Shown in pieces: positions 8,901-17,869 of a stretch of 64,000 nucleotides of DNA (within the stretch, counting starts at the first letter, position 1; each line of letters begins with the position of its first letter). Origin of the DNA: a bacterium (lineage in GTDB: Bacteria > Bacteroidota > Ignavibacteria > Kapaibacteriales > UBA2268); contig JAUIIX010000001.1 of the NCBI GenBank assembly GCA_030431515.1, forward strand, positions 1 through 64,000, in the 5' to 3' direction. Position numbers and translations under genes: made by a program. The notes under the pieces were generated by a model, which did not search any database, was not told where the DNA came from, and was given only the letters and a program-made list of their open reading frames with translations.

Positions 8901-9246
8901 AATAGAAAAAGTTGCTAATGAAATTAAAAAAGTACTTGCGAAACCTATTAATGATATTGCATTAGAAAAGTTTCGTGGTAAATTAATTACTATTACTACT
9001 GTTGTTGTTAGTAAAGATTTATCTATTGCTAAAGTTTATCTTAGTGTGTATGGAGGTAAATCTTCTCCTTTAGAAGTCATAGAATATATGGAAGATCACA
9101 AAGGACAAGTAAGAGGATACTTAGGAAGAAATATCAGACTAAGAATTACTCCTGAACTTAGATTTTACTTAGATGACACTCTTGACCAAATCGAACAATT
9201 CCAAGAGATAATAGATAAGGCAAATTCACCAAATGATAGTAATTGA
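8890..9246 (+). CDS. rbfA: 30S ribosome-binding factor RbfA
   Basis: A 118 aa KH-fold protein needed for maturation of the 5' end of 16S rRNA and cold adaptation. The sequence shows the family pattern RIEKVANEIKKVLAKPI at the N-terminus, SKDLSIAKVYLSVYG in the core, and the C-terminal LRITPELRFYLDDTLDQIEQ signature. It starts inside the end of infB (11-base overlap), and the next gene, truB, starts inside it (14-base overlap), so the three are translated as a coupled set. Length and order match the standard nusA-infB-rbfA-truB arrangement. Confidence 0.95.
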   Translation: MSIRIEKVANEIKKVLAKPINDIALEKFRGKLITITTVVVSKDLSIAKVYLSVYGGKSSPLEVIEYMEDHKGQVRGYLGRNIRLRITPELRFYLDDTLDQIEQFQEIIDKANSPNDSN

Positions 9247-9958
9247 TAGTAATTTTGAAGACATTGACAAATTAAATGAAATTGCTTTAGATGAAGGTGC
9301 TTTATTATTAATTAATAAACCACTTTCTTGGACATCGTTTGATGTAGTTAATAAAGTTAGATATGTTACGAAAGTTAAAAAAGTAGGTCACGCAGGAACA
9401 TTAGACCCACTTGCTACTGGCTTAATATTACTTGGCTTAGGTAAAGGAACTAAAAAAATAGATCAATTAATCCTACTAAACAAAGTTTACAAAGCAATAT
9501 TTAGACTTGGAGCTACAACTCAATCTTACGATTCAGAATTTCCCGAAGAAAACATAAAGCAAATAAGAAACATTGATTTGAATAAAATCCAAAATCTAAT
9601 AAACGAAAAATTTACTGGAGAAATTAGCCAAATTCCACCTCAGTTCTCTGCAAAAAAAGTAAAAGGCAAAAGAGCTTATCTATCTGCAAGAGAAGGTAAA
9701 GAAGTTGAATTAGCACCTGTAAACCTAACAATAAATAAATTTGAAGTAATAAGTTACCAAGAACCATTTTTAGAATCAATAATAGATTGCTCAAAAGGTA
9801 CATATATACGTGCAATAGCAAGAGATCTCGGAGAAGAATTAGGATGTGGTGGATATATGTGTAATTTAGTAAGAGAATCAATTGGTGAATATAAATTAGA
9901 AGATGCTTTCGAATTAACTGAATTTATAGACAGAGTAAGCAATGATAAAAGTATTTAA
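9233..9958 (+). CDS. truB: tRNA pseudouridine(55) synthase TruB
   Basis: A 241 aa enzyme that isomerises U55 to pseudouridine in the T-loop of tRNAs. Hallmarks are LINKPLSWTSFDVVNKVR, the catalytic-Asp motif HAGTLDPLATGLI (Asp near residue 57), YKAIFRLGATTQSYDSE, and CSKGTYIRAIARDLGEELG. The C-terminal PUA-like extension is absent, as in short bacterial TruB forms. The start is an ATG inside rbfA. Its 3' end overlaps ribF by 17 bases. Codon endings shift from mostly T in the first half to mostly A in the second half, a trend that continues in ribF. Confidence 0.95.
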   Translation: MIVIDSNFEDIDKLNEIALDEGALLLINKPLSWTSFDVVNKVRYVTKVKKVGHAGTLDPLATGLILLGLGKGTKKIDQLILLNKVYKAIFRLGATTQSYDSEFPEENIKQIRNIDLNKIQNLINEKFTGEISQIPPQFSAKKVKGKRAYLSAREGKEVELAPVNLTINKFEVISYQEPFLESIIDCSKGTYIRAIARDLGEELGCGGYMCNLVRESIGEYKLEDAFELTEFIDRVSNDKSI

Positions 9959-10892
9959 TAATATAGAAGAAGTAGAATATAATTCAGATACAATAGTAAC
10001 AGTAGGTACTTTTGATGGAGTACATCTTGGACATAAAGAGATATTAAATACCTTAATCGAAAGATCGAAAAAAGAAAATAAACGTTCTTGTATAGTTACA
10101 TTTCATCCTCATCCGCAACATGTAATCAACAATCACACAAAAAAAGAATTAAAATTAATAACAAGTATAGAAGAAAGAATATATCTTTTTGATAAACTTG
10201 GAATAGACTCTACTTTAGTAATACCTTTTAATAGAGAATTTTCAGAATATTCAGCAGAATATTTTATTATGGACTTATTATATAAAAAATTAGGATTCTC
10301 AGATTTTTTAATAGGATATGATCACTCATTTGGCAGAAACAGAGAAGGAAATTATAATTTATTAAAAGAATTATCATTAGCAAATAACTTCATTATAGAA
10401 AGAATAGAAGCAAAAAGCACAAGTGAAGATGAAATAATATCAAGTACAAAAATCCGTGAAGCAATAGGATTAAGAGATATACAATTAGCAAATAAAATGT
10501 TAGGTTGGAACTATTTTGTAACAGGAATAGTAAAAGAAGGGCATAAAAGAGGTAGAAAGCTCGGCTACCCAACAGCAAACGTAATACCAAACGAAGTGCA
10601 TAAACTAATTCCAAGTAATGGAGTATATGTAGTTAAGTCTCAAATAGACGGTGAAGAGTACTTTGGAATGGCAAACATTGGTACAAGACCTACTTTTTTA
10701 GAAAACGCACAAGCCCAACTTGAAGTAAACTTCTTTGATTTAGAAAAAGACTTATATGGAAAAGAACTAAGAATAGAATTTTTAGCTTATGTAAGAGAAG
10801 AAAAGAAATTTGAAGTAATAGATTTACTACTTACCCAACTAAATAACGACAAAGAATTTTCATTAAAATTCTTAAAAAACTATAATAAATAA
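9942..10892 (+). CDS. ribF: Bifunctional riboflavin kinase/FAD synthetase RibF
   Basis: This 316 aa enzyme phosphorylates riboflavin to FMN and adenylates FMN to FAD. The N-terminal nucleotidyltransferase domain has VTVGTFDGVHLGHKEIL and the Asp/His-rich LIGYDHSFGRNREGN. SSTKIREAI follows before the C-terminal riboflavin kinase domain (GHKRGRKLGYPTANV, GVYVVKS, ANIGTRPTF, LRIEFLAYVREEKKF). It is the last gene of the nusA operon, overlapping truB. The rpsO and pnp genes that often follow are absent. No strong terminator follows. Most synonymous codons end in A. Confidence 0.95.
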   Translation: MIKVFNNIEEVEYNSDTIVTVGTFDGVHLGHKEILNTLIERSKKENKRSCIVTFHPHPQHVINNHTKKELKLITSIEERIYLFDKLGIDSTLVIPFNREFSEYSAEYFIMDLLYKKLGFSDFLIGYDHSFGRNREGNYNLLKELSLANNFIIERIEAKSTSEDEIISSTKIREAIGLRDIQLANKMLGWNYFVTGIVKEGHKRGRKLGYPTANVIPNEVHKLIPSNGVYVVKSQIDGEEYFGMANIGTRPTFLENAQAQLEVNFFDLEKDLYGKELRIEFLAYVREEKKFEVIDLLLTQLNNDKEFSLKFLKNYNK

Positions 10893-10909
10893 AAATAATA
10901 ATTTAGATT

Positions 10910-10929
10910 TTGTTAATTTAACTTAACAA
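10910..10929. promoter_or_regulatory. 20-bp inverted repeat upstream of the TonB receptor
   Basis: TTGTTAA-TTTAAC-TTAACAA is a perfect 7-bp inverted repeat about 170 bases upstream of the receptor start. It has no T-run on the plus strand, so it looks more like an operator than a terminator. It could be chance in such AT-rich DNA. Confidence 0.3.
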
Positions 10930-11100
10930 TCGAAAAAAAACTATAAAAATGATGTTGTAACTTTATAAAAATATAATATGTACTTCATCTTAAAAAAAAA
11001 TATAAATAATTTTAAAATTAACATTCAACTTATAACTGCTTAACACTAAAACCCGAATTTTGTAAATATTAATTAAGCAATATTTCAAATAGGGCATTTA

Positions 11101-14100
11101 GTGAAAAATACAATTCAAATAATAATTATGAGCTTCATTCTGCTCATATCAACAATGGAATTATCATCACAACAAACTGGTTCTTTAAAAGGGACAGTTT
11201 TAGATAAAGAGAATGGTGATGCTTTAATCTCAGCAACTGTTTTTGTTCGTGGTACTCAAAAAGGAGCGAATACTAAATTTGATGGAACTTTTTTGATTAA
11301 AGATATACCCGTAGGTACCTACGATATTGAAATTAGTTATGTAGGTTATAAAAAATACGAAATCAAAGGTGTTACTATTAGTAGTAACAAGATGAATTCA
11401 ATTGAAGTTCAAATGCTTTCGGATGTTGCTTTAACTGATGAAGTAGTTGTAACTGCAAAAGCTGTAAAGGAAACAGGAGCCGCATTATTAAAAGATAGAC
11501 AAAAAGCTGCTGCATTTTCTGATGCAATCGGTGCAAGTGAAATTGCTAAATCTGGTGGAAGTGATGCTGGAGATGCAATTAAGAAAATAACTGGTGCAAC
11601 GGTAGTTGGTGGAAAGCATTTAATGGTTAGAGGTTTAGGCAATAGATATTCTAAAACTCAATTAAACGGTGCAGCAATGCCATCTGCAGACCCTGACCAG
11701 AGATCAGTTCACCTTGATATGTTTGGAAGTAATATGATTGAAAATATTACAACAGTTAAAACTGCTACTCCTGATAGACCTGGTGATTTTACAGGTGGTG
11801 CAGTTGATATTAAGACTAAATCTTACCCTGATAAATATTTCACATCAGTTTCTTTAACTTCTGGTTATAATGCTCAGGTTACTGGTAATGATATGGTAAT
11901 TGGTAAAAGAGGAAGTACTGATTGGTTAGGTATGGATGATGGAAATAGAGCTGTTCCTCAAGCAATTACAAATGCTATAAATTCTGAAAGCGGAATTCCT
12001 AATGGTAAGTCTTTATTTAGAGTCAAAGATCATTTAGCACAAGCAAATCAACTAATTGATTTAACTAATTCTTTTGATAAATCAATGGCTCCTACTTCAT
12101 ATTCTGCTCCAAGTAATCAAAGTTTTTCTTTATCAACTGGTAATCAATATGAAATATTTGATAGTCCTTTTGGGTTTTTAGCGAGTTTGTCTTATGACCA
12201 AAGTTATTCAAGTTATACAAATGGTGAGTTTGGTAGATATAGATTAACAGGAATGGGTAATGATAGTTTGTTTCCAGACTATATAGCTCGAGATTCTAAA
12301 GGTACTCAAAGTGTACACTGGGGAGGTTTATTTAATTTGGCTTATACAATGTTTAAATATCATGAAATTGGTTTTAACTTTATGTATAATCAAGCAGCAG
12401 ATAACTTTGGTAGAAGTCAAACTGGATATTATAATGGTTCTGCTATTCCTGATAGAGGTTTCCAATCTTACACTTCTAAATTTACAGAAAGAAATTTATT
12501 TACATACCAGTTACACGGAAAACATGCAATACCTGCATTTCTAAATGCTAAGTTAGATTGGCAAGTATCAATATCTGACAATCAAATGTTGGAGCCAGAT
12601 GCAAGATTTTTTGCTTATGACTATAATCCAAATAGCGAAAGTGATGTTATGAGATTGGCACCAGATGCTACTAACCCAGAATATACTGTAAATCGTTCAG
12701 CATATACTGAGCCTTCAAGAATATTTAGAAGAATGAATGAAAATGCTTATAATTATACTGCAAATTTAGAAATTCCTTTAAAATCAGTTGTTGATTTTGA
12801 TTTAACTGTTAAGACTGGAACATCTATATTAAGAACTGAAAGAGATTTTAACGAAAGATGGTTTGTTTATCAAACAACTTCTAATCAAATTCAATCGACT
12901 GATGCAGCTGGATATCCTTATCAATTTGACCCTGAAACATTATTTGATAAAATGATTGGTGTTAGAACAAATGGAAACTTCATTGACATGCCAATGTTTA
13001 TTTCATATACGGATCCAAATGCTTTTTCTTATAAAGCAACTATGGATGTAAATGCATTCTATGCAATGGCAGATTTTAAAGTGTTTGATTTTATTAGATT
13101 AATTGGTGGAGTTAGATTAGAATCATCTAAATTAAATGCAGTGCCTTATGATAAATCTGACCAAAAATTAAGCACTTATAAGTCAGAATATAAAGCAATT
13201 AATAATATTGATGATTCCGTAAATGTTGATATTACTTTTGCAGACTTTGGTATTGATAAGAATGATTTGTTACCTTCATTAAACTCTGTAATTGAACTAT
13301 CTAAAAGTTCAAATATTAGATTAGCTTATTCAAAAACTATTGCAAGACCAAACCTAAGAGAAATAGCACCTTATAGCTCATTTGATTTTGTTGGTGGATT
13401 TATTTATTTAGGTAATCCATTTTTGAAAAGATCTTTAATTGATAATTATGATTTTAGATTAGAATGGTTCCCAAATGTTGGCGAAATTTTAGCAGCTTCA
13501 ATTTTCTATAAAGATATAGAGAATCCGATTGAATTAAATCAACCAACTGTTAATGATCAAGTAAGGTATCAAAATTCAAAAAGAGGAACAATCTTAGGTG
13601 CTGAATTTGAATTTAGAAAAAATTTATTAAAAACAATTTCTATGTTTGGTTTAGAAGCTCCTGATTGGACTGAAAGATTTACTTACTCTTTTAACCTAAC
13701 TTTGACACATTCTGAAGTTGAAATCCCAGATGGAAGAGAGAAGACTAATTTTATAGAAACTGACCCGGATGCAAAATTAACAAGAGAGTTTTTAGGGCAA
13801 TCACCTTATGTTGTTAATTTTGATATTGCTTACTCTAATCAAGAGATTGGAACAGACTTAAGTATGAATTTTAATGTATTTGGTAGAAGGTTAACTACTG
13901 TAATGTTTGGAATTACACCAGATGTTTATGAAAATCCTCGTCCTGACTTAAATTTAATTTACTCACAAAGAATTTACAAAAATTGGTCAATGAAAATTGC
14001 TGCTAAAAATATCTTAGATTCTTATACTTTATTTACTCAGAACTATAATGGTACTGATTATAATAGTCAAAGATATCAATTAGGAAGACAATTTTCTTTG

Positions 14101-14124
14101 AACTTGAATTATCGATTTGAATAA
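11101..14124 (+). CDS. TonB-dependent outer-membrane receptor with CarboxypepD_reg-like domain
   Basis: A 1007 aa receptor. A signal peptide (about 1-24) is followed by a carboxypeptidase-D-regulatory-like beta-sandwich (SLKGTVLDKENGDALISATV, about 27-110), a plug domain (SGGSDAGDAIKKITGATVV, LMVRGLGNRYSKTQLNG, about 135-240) and a long beta-barrel ending in the aromatic C-terminal strand LNLNYRFE. It imports a bound ligand using TonB energy. The start is GTG with AGGG upstream. It sits 30 bases before a T9SS cargo gene and probably shares its transcript up to the strong terminator at 15843. No SusD-like partner is present, so it is not a classical glycan-uptake pair. The substrate is unknown. 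Confidence 0.93.
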   Translation: MKNTIQIIIMSFILLISTMELSSQQTGSLKGTVLDKENGDALISATVFVRGTQKGANTKFDGTFLIKDIPVGTYDIEISYVGYKKYEIKGVTISSNKMNSIEVQMLSDVALTDEVVVTAKAVKETGAALLKDRQKAAAFSDAIGASEIAKSGGSDAGDAIKKITGATVVGGKHLMVRGLGNRYSKTQLNGAAMPSADPDQRSVHLDMFGSNMIENITTVKTATPDRPGDFTGGAVDIKTKSYPDKYFTSVSLTSGYNAQVTGNDMVIGKRGSTDWLGMDDGNRAVPQAITNAINSESGIPNGKSLFRVKDHLAQANQLIDLTNSFDKSMAPTSYSAPSNQSFSLSTGNQYEIFDSPFGFLASLSYDQSYSSYTNGEFGRYRLTGMGNDSLFPDYIARDSKGTQSVHWGGLFNLAYTMFKYHEIGFNFMYNQAADNFGRSQTGYYNGSAIPDRGFQSYTSKFTERNLFTYQLHGKHAIPAFLNAKLDWQVSISDNQMLEPDARFFAYDYNPNSESDVMRLAPDATNPEYTVNRSAYTEPSRIFRRMNENAYNYTANLEIPLKSVVDFDLTVKTGTSILRTERDFNERWFVYQTTSNQIQSTDAAGYPYQFDPETLFDKMIGVRTNGNFIDMPMFISYTDPNAFSYKATMDVNAFYAMADFKVFDFIRLIGGVRLESSKLNAVPYDKSDQKLSTYKSEYKAINNIDDSVNVDITFADFGIDKNDLLPSLNSVIELSKSSNIRLAYSKTIARPNLREIAPYSSFDFVGGFIYLGNPFLKRSLIDNYDFRLEWFPNVGEILAASIFYKDIENPIELNQPTVNDQVRYQNSKRGTILGAEFEFRKNLLKTISMFGLEAPDWTERFTYSFNLTLTHSEVEIPDGREKTNFIETDPDAKLTREFLGQSPYVVNFDIAYSNQEIGTDLSMNFNVFGRRLTTVMFGITPDVYENPRPDLNLIYSQRIYKNWSMKIAAKNILDSYTLFTQNYNGTDYNSQRYQLGRQFSLNLNYRFE

Positions 14125-14154
14125 TATTTATTTTAAATTATATCGGAGTTTTCT

Positions 14155-15813
14155 ATGTTGAAAAAGGTATTTATACCAATTGCTTTAACAATCTTAGCTT
14201 TTAGCAGTATAAAAGCAGAAGAAGTAACTGTAACTGATGCAACAATCAATGCAGGTCAGACATATAACATGACATCAAACAATACTTACATACTTGACGG
14301 ATTTGTATTCGTAGAAGATGGTGCAGTATTAAATATTGAAGCAGGAACAGTAATCAAAGCAAAACAAGGTGAAGGCGAATCAGCATCTGCTTTAGTAATT
14401 GCAAAAGGTGGAAAGATAAATGCAAACGGAACAAAAGCAAAACCAATAATTTTCACTTCTGAACTTGACGATGTAACAGAAGCAGAAGATTTACCAATTG
14501 GTAGAGCAGGACTTTGGGGTGGTTTAATTATCTTAGGAAAATCAACAATAAATACTCCAGGTGGAACAGAGCAAATAGAAGGAATCCCATCAAATGAGCC
14601 AAGAGGATCTTATGGTGGAAATATCGAAGATGATAACTCAGGAACATTAAAATATGTATCTATCAGACACGGCGGAACAAATATCGGTGCAAATAATGAA
14701 ATCAATGGTTTAACATTAGGTGGAGTTGGTAGCAAAACAACAATCGATTATGTAGAAGTATATGCAAATTCAGATGATGGAGTAGAGTTCTTTGGTGGAA
14801 CAGTAAATACAAAACACATGGCAATCGTAATGTGTGAAGATGATTCATTTGACTGGGATGAAGGATATAGAGGAAATGGACAATTCTGGTTCTCAATCCA
14901 ATCTCCAACAACAGGAAATAATATGGGCGAAAATGATGGAGCAACAGACCCAGAAGATTCACAACCTTATGCAATGCCAATGGTATATAATGCAACATAT
15001 ATCGGAAGTGGATTATCAACAGCAAGAACATCATCAAGAGGATTCCACATTAGAGATAATTCAGGTGCTTACTACAAAAACTGTATAATTACAGACTTAG
15101 GTGGAGCAGGATTAGAAATCGAAGATTTGACAGATGAAGCAGCAGAAGATTCAAGAAAAAGATTAGAAACTAATGAGATTCAAATCACAAATAACTTATG
15201 GTGGAATGTAGGAGATAATACATTAAATGGAATAGCTCCAGATGTAGAAGGTTCAAAACCATATAGCCAAGACTTTGTAAGAACATATTTAGGTGCAAAC
15301 AAAAATATGATTCAAGATCCAATGCTTGCAGGAATCTCAAGAACAACAGATGGTGGATTAGACCCAAGACCAAATGATGGTATAGCATGGACAGCAGAAA
15401 GAGCAGCAATCCCATCAGGAAGTACTTTCTTCACAGATGTTAACTATATCGGTGCATTTGGAGAAGAAAACTGGTTAGACGGTTGGACATTTTTAAGTCA
15501 AGCTGGTTTCTTAGGTGATTTAGTACAATTATCTGTTGAAAGAAACGAAACAGTTTCTAATAATAATCTTTATGCTTATCCTAATCCAGTTGAATCAAAT
15601 GTAACTATCGAATTGAACATTACAAATAATAGTTTAGTTAATTTAGAATTATATAACTCTATTGGGAATAAAGTAGTTAACTTAGACAACACTTATTTAT
15701 CTACAGGAAAATACTCAATGGATTATAATGTAGAGAGTTTATCTGCTGGTGCATACTTTATAGTATTAACTACAGATTACGGAACATTCACTTATCAAGT
15801 TATCGTTAAATAA
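14155..15813 (+). CDS. T9SS-exported beta-helix-like protein paired with the TonB receptor
   Basis: A 552 aa protein with a signal peptide ending near IKAEE and a Gly/Asn-rich repetitive body, parallel-beta-helix-like (TYILDGFVFVEDGAVLNIEAGTVIKA, YVEVYANSDDGVEFFGG). It ends in a type-A T9SS sorting domain of ~80 residues (LYAYPNPVESNVTIEL to GAYFIVLTTDYGTFTYQVIVK). Predicted path: Sec export, then T9SS secretion and surface attachment. GGAG precedes the ATG. FCB genomes often pair such proteins with a CarboxypepD_reg TonB receptor, so it may capture ligand for the receptor; this is inference. Codons in the body end mainly in A (GCA, ACA, GGA, GTA) but become mixed T/A at the sorting domain, hinting at domain shuffling. 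Confidence 0.88.
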   Translation: MLKKVFIPIALTILAFSSIKAEEVTVTDATINAGQTYNMTSNNTYILDGFVFVEDGAVLNIEAGTVIKAKQGEGESASALVIAKGGKINANGTKAKPIIFTSELDDVTEAEDLPIGRAGLWGGLIILGKSTINTPGGTEQIEGIPSNEPRGSYGGNIEDDNSGTLKYVSIRHGGTNIGANNEINGLTLGGVGSKTTIDYVEVYANSDDGVEFFGGTVNTKHMAIVMCEDDSFDWDEGYRGNGQFWFSIQSPTTGNNMGENDGATDPEDSQPYAMPMVYNATYIGSGLSTARTSSRGFHIRDNSGAYYKNCIITDLGGAGLEIEDLTDEAAEDSRKRLETNEIQITNNLWWNVGDNTLNGIAPDVEGSKPYSQDFVRTYLGANKNMIQDPMLAGISRTTDGGLDPRPNDGIAWTAERAAIPSGSTFFTDVNYIGAFGEENWLDGWTFLSQAGFLGDLVQLSVERNETVSNNNLYAYPNPVESNVTIELNITNNSLVNLELYNSIGNKVVNLDNTYLSTGKYSMDYNVESLSAGAYFIVLTTDYGTFTYQVIVK

Positions 15814-15842
15814 TACCCCTATTTTATTTATCGATTTGACTA

Positions 15843-15876
15843 AGAGTTGCCTCGACGGAGGCGACTCTTTTTTTTT
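15843..15876 (+). terminator. Strong rho-independent terminator
   Basis: AGAGTTGCCTC-GACG-GAGGCGACTCT forms an 11-bp stem with one G-T wobble and is followed by a run of T residues. It ends the TonB-receptor/T9SS transcript. Confidence 0.92.
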
Positions 15877-15910
15877 ATTATTTATATTTTAAATTGTTGA
15901 AATAAACAAA

Positions 15911-16084
15911 AAATCCAGATAAAAAACTCTACGTCATTCTGAGGCGTAGCCGAAGAATCTCCCAGAAATTGACATCGTAATACTGAACTCAGTTCAAAAA
16001 CTGCAAATACTGCAACTTTTTTCATCCGAAGGATAACATAAAATATTCAGCGTAGATAAGATACTGCAAATTTTCTCGGTCATT
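15911..16084. repeat. Partial copy of the compound intergenic repeat
   Basis: This stretch contains CTACGTCATTCTGAGGCG, CTGCAAATACTGCAACTTTT and TTCATCCGAAGGATAACA in the same order as the repeat units at 30641 and 31018, but without the palindrome and CTTCCCC sections. The 403-base gap 15814-16216 holds the terminator, this repeat and the leader of the next gene. Confidence 0.8.
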
Positions 16085-16216
16085 AAACAATTTCAAAATG
16101 AAGATATTAAATATAAATACTCAAAATTAACAAGTATTTAATATTATTTGTAACCATTATCTAATATATGGTATGTTATCTATGTATTTATTTTTAATTA
16201 TTACAAGAGGTATAAT

Positions 16217-17233
16217 ATGTTGAAAATATCAACTATATTCAAAAACAAAACGCTTTTCATAATTGCTATATTTATGGCATTAAGTTCAAGCAAAATGTAT
16301 GCAGATACTCCTTCTGCTCCGATTTGGCTCAATTACACAGGTGTTACACATGACACAACTAAAAATGTTTTCTCCGTTGATTTAGAATGGAGGCATGGTG
16401 AAGTAACAAACGAAAACCCACTCCCAGACTCGTATAATATATATAGAGTACTATTCGGACATAGCGAGGACAAATTTAAACTTGTTGGTACACTTACACA
16501 TAATGCTAATGAGCTAATGCAATTACATACTGACGAAAATATTACAGACGGAGCTATTTATTTATATTATGTAACTGCTGTAAAAGATGGAAAAGAAAGT
16601 GATGAATCTAAAAGAATGACTGCTTTAGTTCCTGGCTCATACTGTGTAAATACAAATGCAGAAATTATTGACTTCAAATCTAACCCTTCGACCATAGGTG
16701 TACCAGGAGAATCTTATGAATATAATGCATTTGCTAAACATAGAAGTTTACGAGTTCAAGGTTTAGTTCGTTATGCATTGGAAGAAGGTCCTGAAGGTAT
16801 GAAAATGGACAACGAAACTGGATTATTAACTTGGGATATTCCTGTAAATTCTGAGAATGAATATTATGTTAAAATTAAAGCCACATCTGAAGATGATAAA
16901 AACGCACTTTCTGAACAAGAATGGTATATCAGAATTGCCTCACAAACTGAAATTATGATTATGTCTTCTGTAGAAAATGCAGTTAAAGATTTGTCAATAT
17001 ATCCAATTCCAGCTCAGTCTAATATAAAAGTTGAGTTTGATTCAGATTTTTATTCTAATAATATTGAGATATTTGATAATTTAGGAAACGTAGTTTATTC
17101 TACTAATTTGAAAAGTAATTTAGGATTTAATACTTATGACCTAAATATTAGTAATTTTGCAAATGGTCTATATACTTTAAGAATTAGTAATGTATATGGA
17201 GTTTCAACTAAGAAATTAATTATCAACAAGTAA
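16217..17233 (+). CDS. T9SS-exported protein with fibronectin/Ig-like domains
   Basis: A 338 aa protein with a signal peptide (about residues 1-30, ending KMYADTPSAP). A fibronectin-III-like domain follows (WLNYTGVTHDTTKNVFSVDLEW to YYVTAVKDGKESDESK), then a putative-Ig/cadherin-like segment (GVPGESYEYNAFAK, GLLTWDIPVNSENEYYVKIKA). The type-A T9SS sorting domain is IYPIPAQSNIKVEF to NGLYTLRISNVYGVSTKKLI; the usual YPNP box reads YPIP. It is monocistronic: AGAGG precedes the ATG, and a strong terminator begins 11 bases after the stop. It is likely a surface or secreted adhesin-like protein; no enzymatic domain is seen. Confidence 0.85.
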   Translation: MLKISTIFKNKTLFIIAIFMALSSSKMYADTPSAPIWLNYTGVTHDTTKNVFSVDLEWRHGEVTNENPLPDSYNIYRVLFGHSEDKFKLVGTLTHNANELMQLHTDENITDGAIYLYYVTAVKDGKESDESKRMTALVPGSYCVNTNAEIIDFKSNPSTIGVPGESYEYNAFAKHRSLRVQGLVRYALEEGPEGMKMDNETGLLTWDIPVNSENEYYVKIKATSEDDKNALSEQEWYIRIASQTEIMIMSSVENAVKDLSIYPIPAQSNIKVEFDSDFYSNNIEIFDNLGNVVYSTNLKSNLGFNTYDLNISNFANGLYTLRISNVYGVSTKKLIINK

Positions 17234-17243
17234 GATACAAAAA

Positions 17244-17281
17244 TAGGTAAGGCAAGTTGACCTTGCTTTACCTACTTTTTA
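17244..17281 (+). terminator. Rho-independent terminator
   Basis: TAGGTAAGGCAAG-TTGAC-CTTGCTTTACCTA is a 13-bp stem with one wobble, followed by CTTTTT. It separates the T9SS gene from the ECF sigma gene six bases further on. Confidence 0.93.
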
Positions 17282-17287
17282 GATTAT

Positions 17288-17869
17288 ATGAACAAAGATT
17301 TTACAAAATTTTCAAATAATGAATTATTAAAATTTATCATAAAAAAGGATAAAAGGGCGAATCTTGCTTTTTCTGAATTTTATGATAGACATCAAAAAGA
17401 TGTAAGGACTTATTGTAAATACTTATTAGAATCTAACTCTTTTCTTGAAGATATTTTCCAAGAAACTTTTTTTGATTTTTATAAAAATATTGTAAATAAT
17501 AATGAAGTTCCAGAAAATGCTGTTGGATATTTACTAAGAATCGCCAGATATAAATGCTTAAAGTATAATAGAGATAAAAAAGTTAATGTGTCTTTTGATG
17601 ACATTAGTTTTGATAAAGAATCTAATGATGGTTTAAAATACGAAGATGAAGAATTATTAGAATTAATTAAAAAATCTTTAGTGCTGATAGACGAACAATA
17701 TAGAGAAGTTTTTATTTTAAAAGAGTTTAATGGTTATACTCACGAAAAAATAGCCGAAATAATTGGAATAACAGTGGCTAATTCAAAAATTAGATTATTT
17801 CGAGCAAATAAAGAATTAAATAAAATTCTTGAACCTTATATAAAAGATATAAAGAAAAATTATGAGTAA
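17288..17869 (+). CDS. ECF-family RNA polymerase sigma factor
   Basis: A 193 aa protein with sigma region 2 (AFSEFYDRHQKDVRTYCKYLL, then EDIFQETFFDFYKNI) and region 4 helix-turn-helix (EQYREVFILKEFNGYTHEKIAEIIGITVANSKIRLFRANKEL). It lacks regions 1 and 3, as ECF sigma factors do. It directs RNA polymerase to a regulon set by an envelope signal. The ATG lies just after the upstream terminator, with no clear Shine-Dalgarno sequence. It overlaps the following anti-sigma-like gene by eight bases, so the two are translationally coupled, as expected for a sigma/anti-sigma pair. Its own promoter and regulon are not readable here. Confidence 0.93.
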   Translation: MNKDFTKFSNNELLKFIIKKDKRANLAFSEFYDRHQKDVRTYCKYLLESNSFLEDIFQETFFDFYKNIVNNNEVPENAVGYLLRIARYKCLKYNRDKKVNVSFDDISFDKESNDGLKYEDEELLELIKKSLVLIDEQYREVFILKEFNGYTHEKIAEIIGITVANSKIRLFRANKELNKILEPYIKDIKKNYE

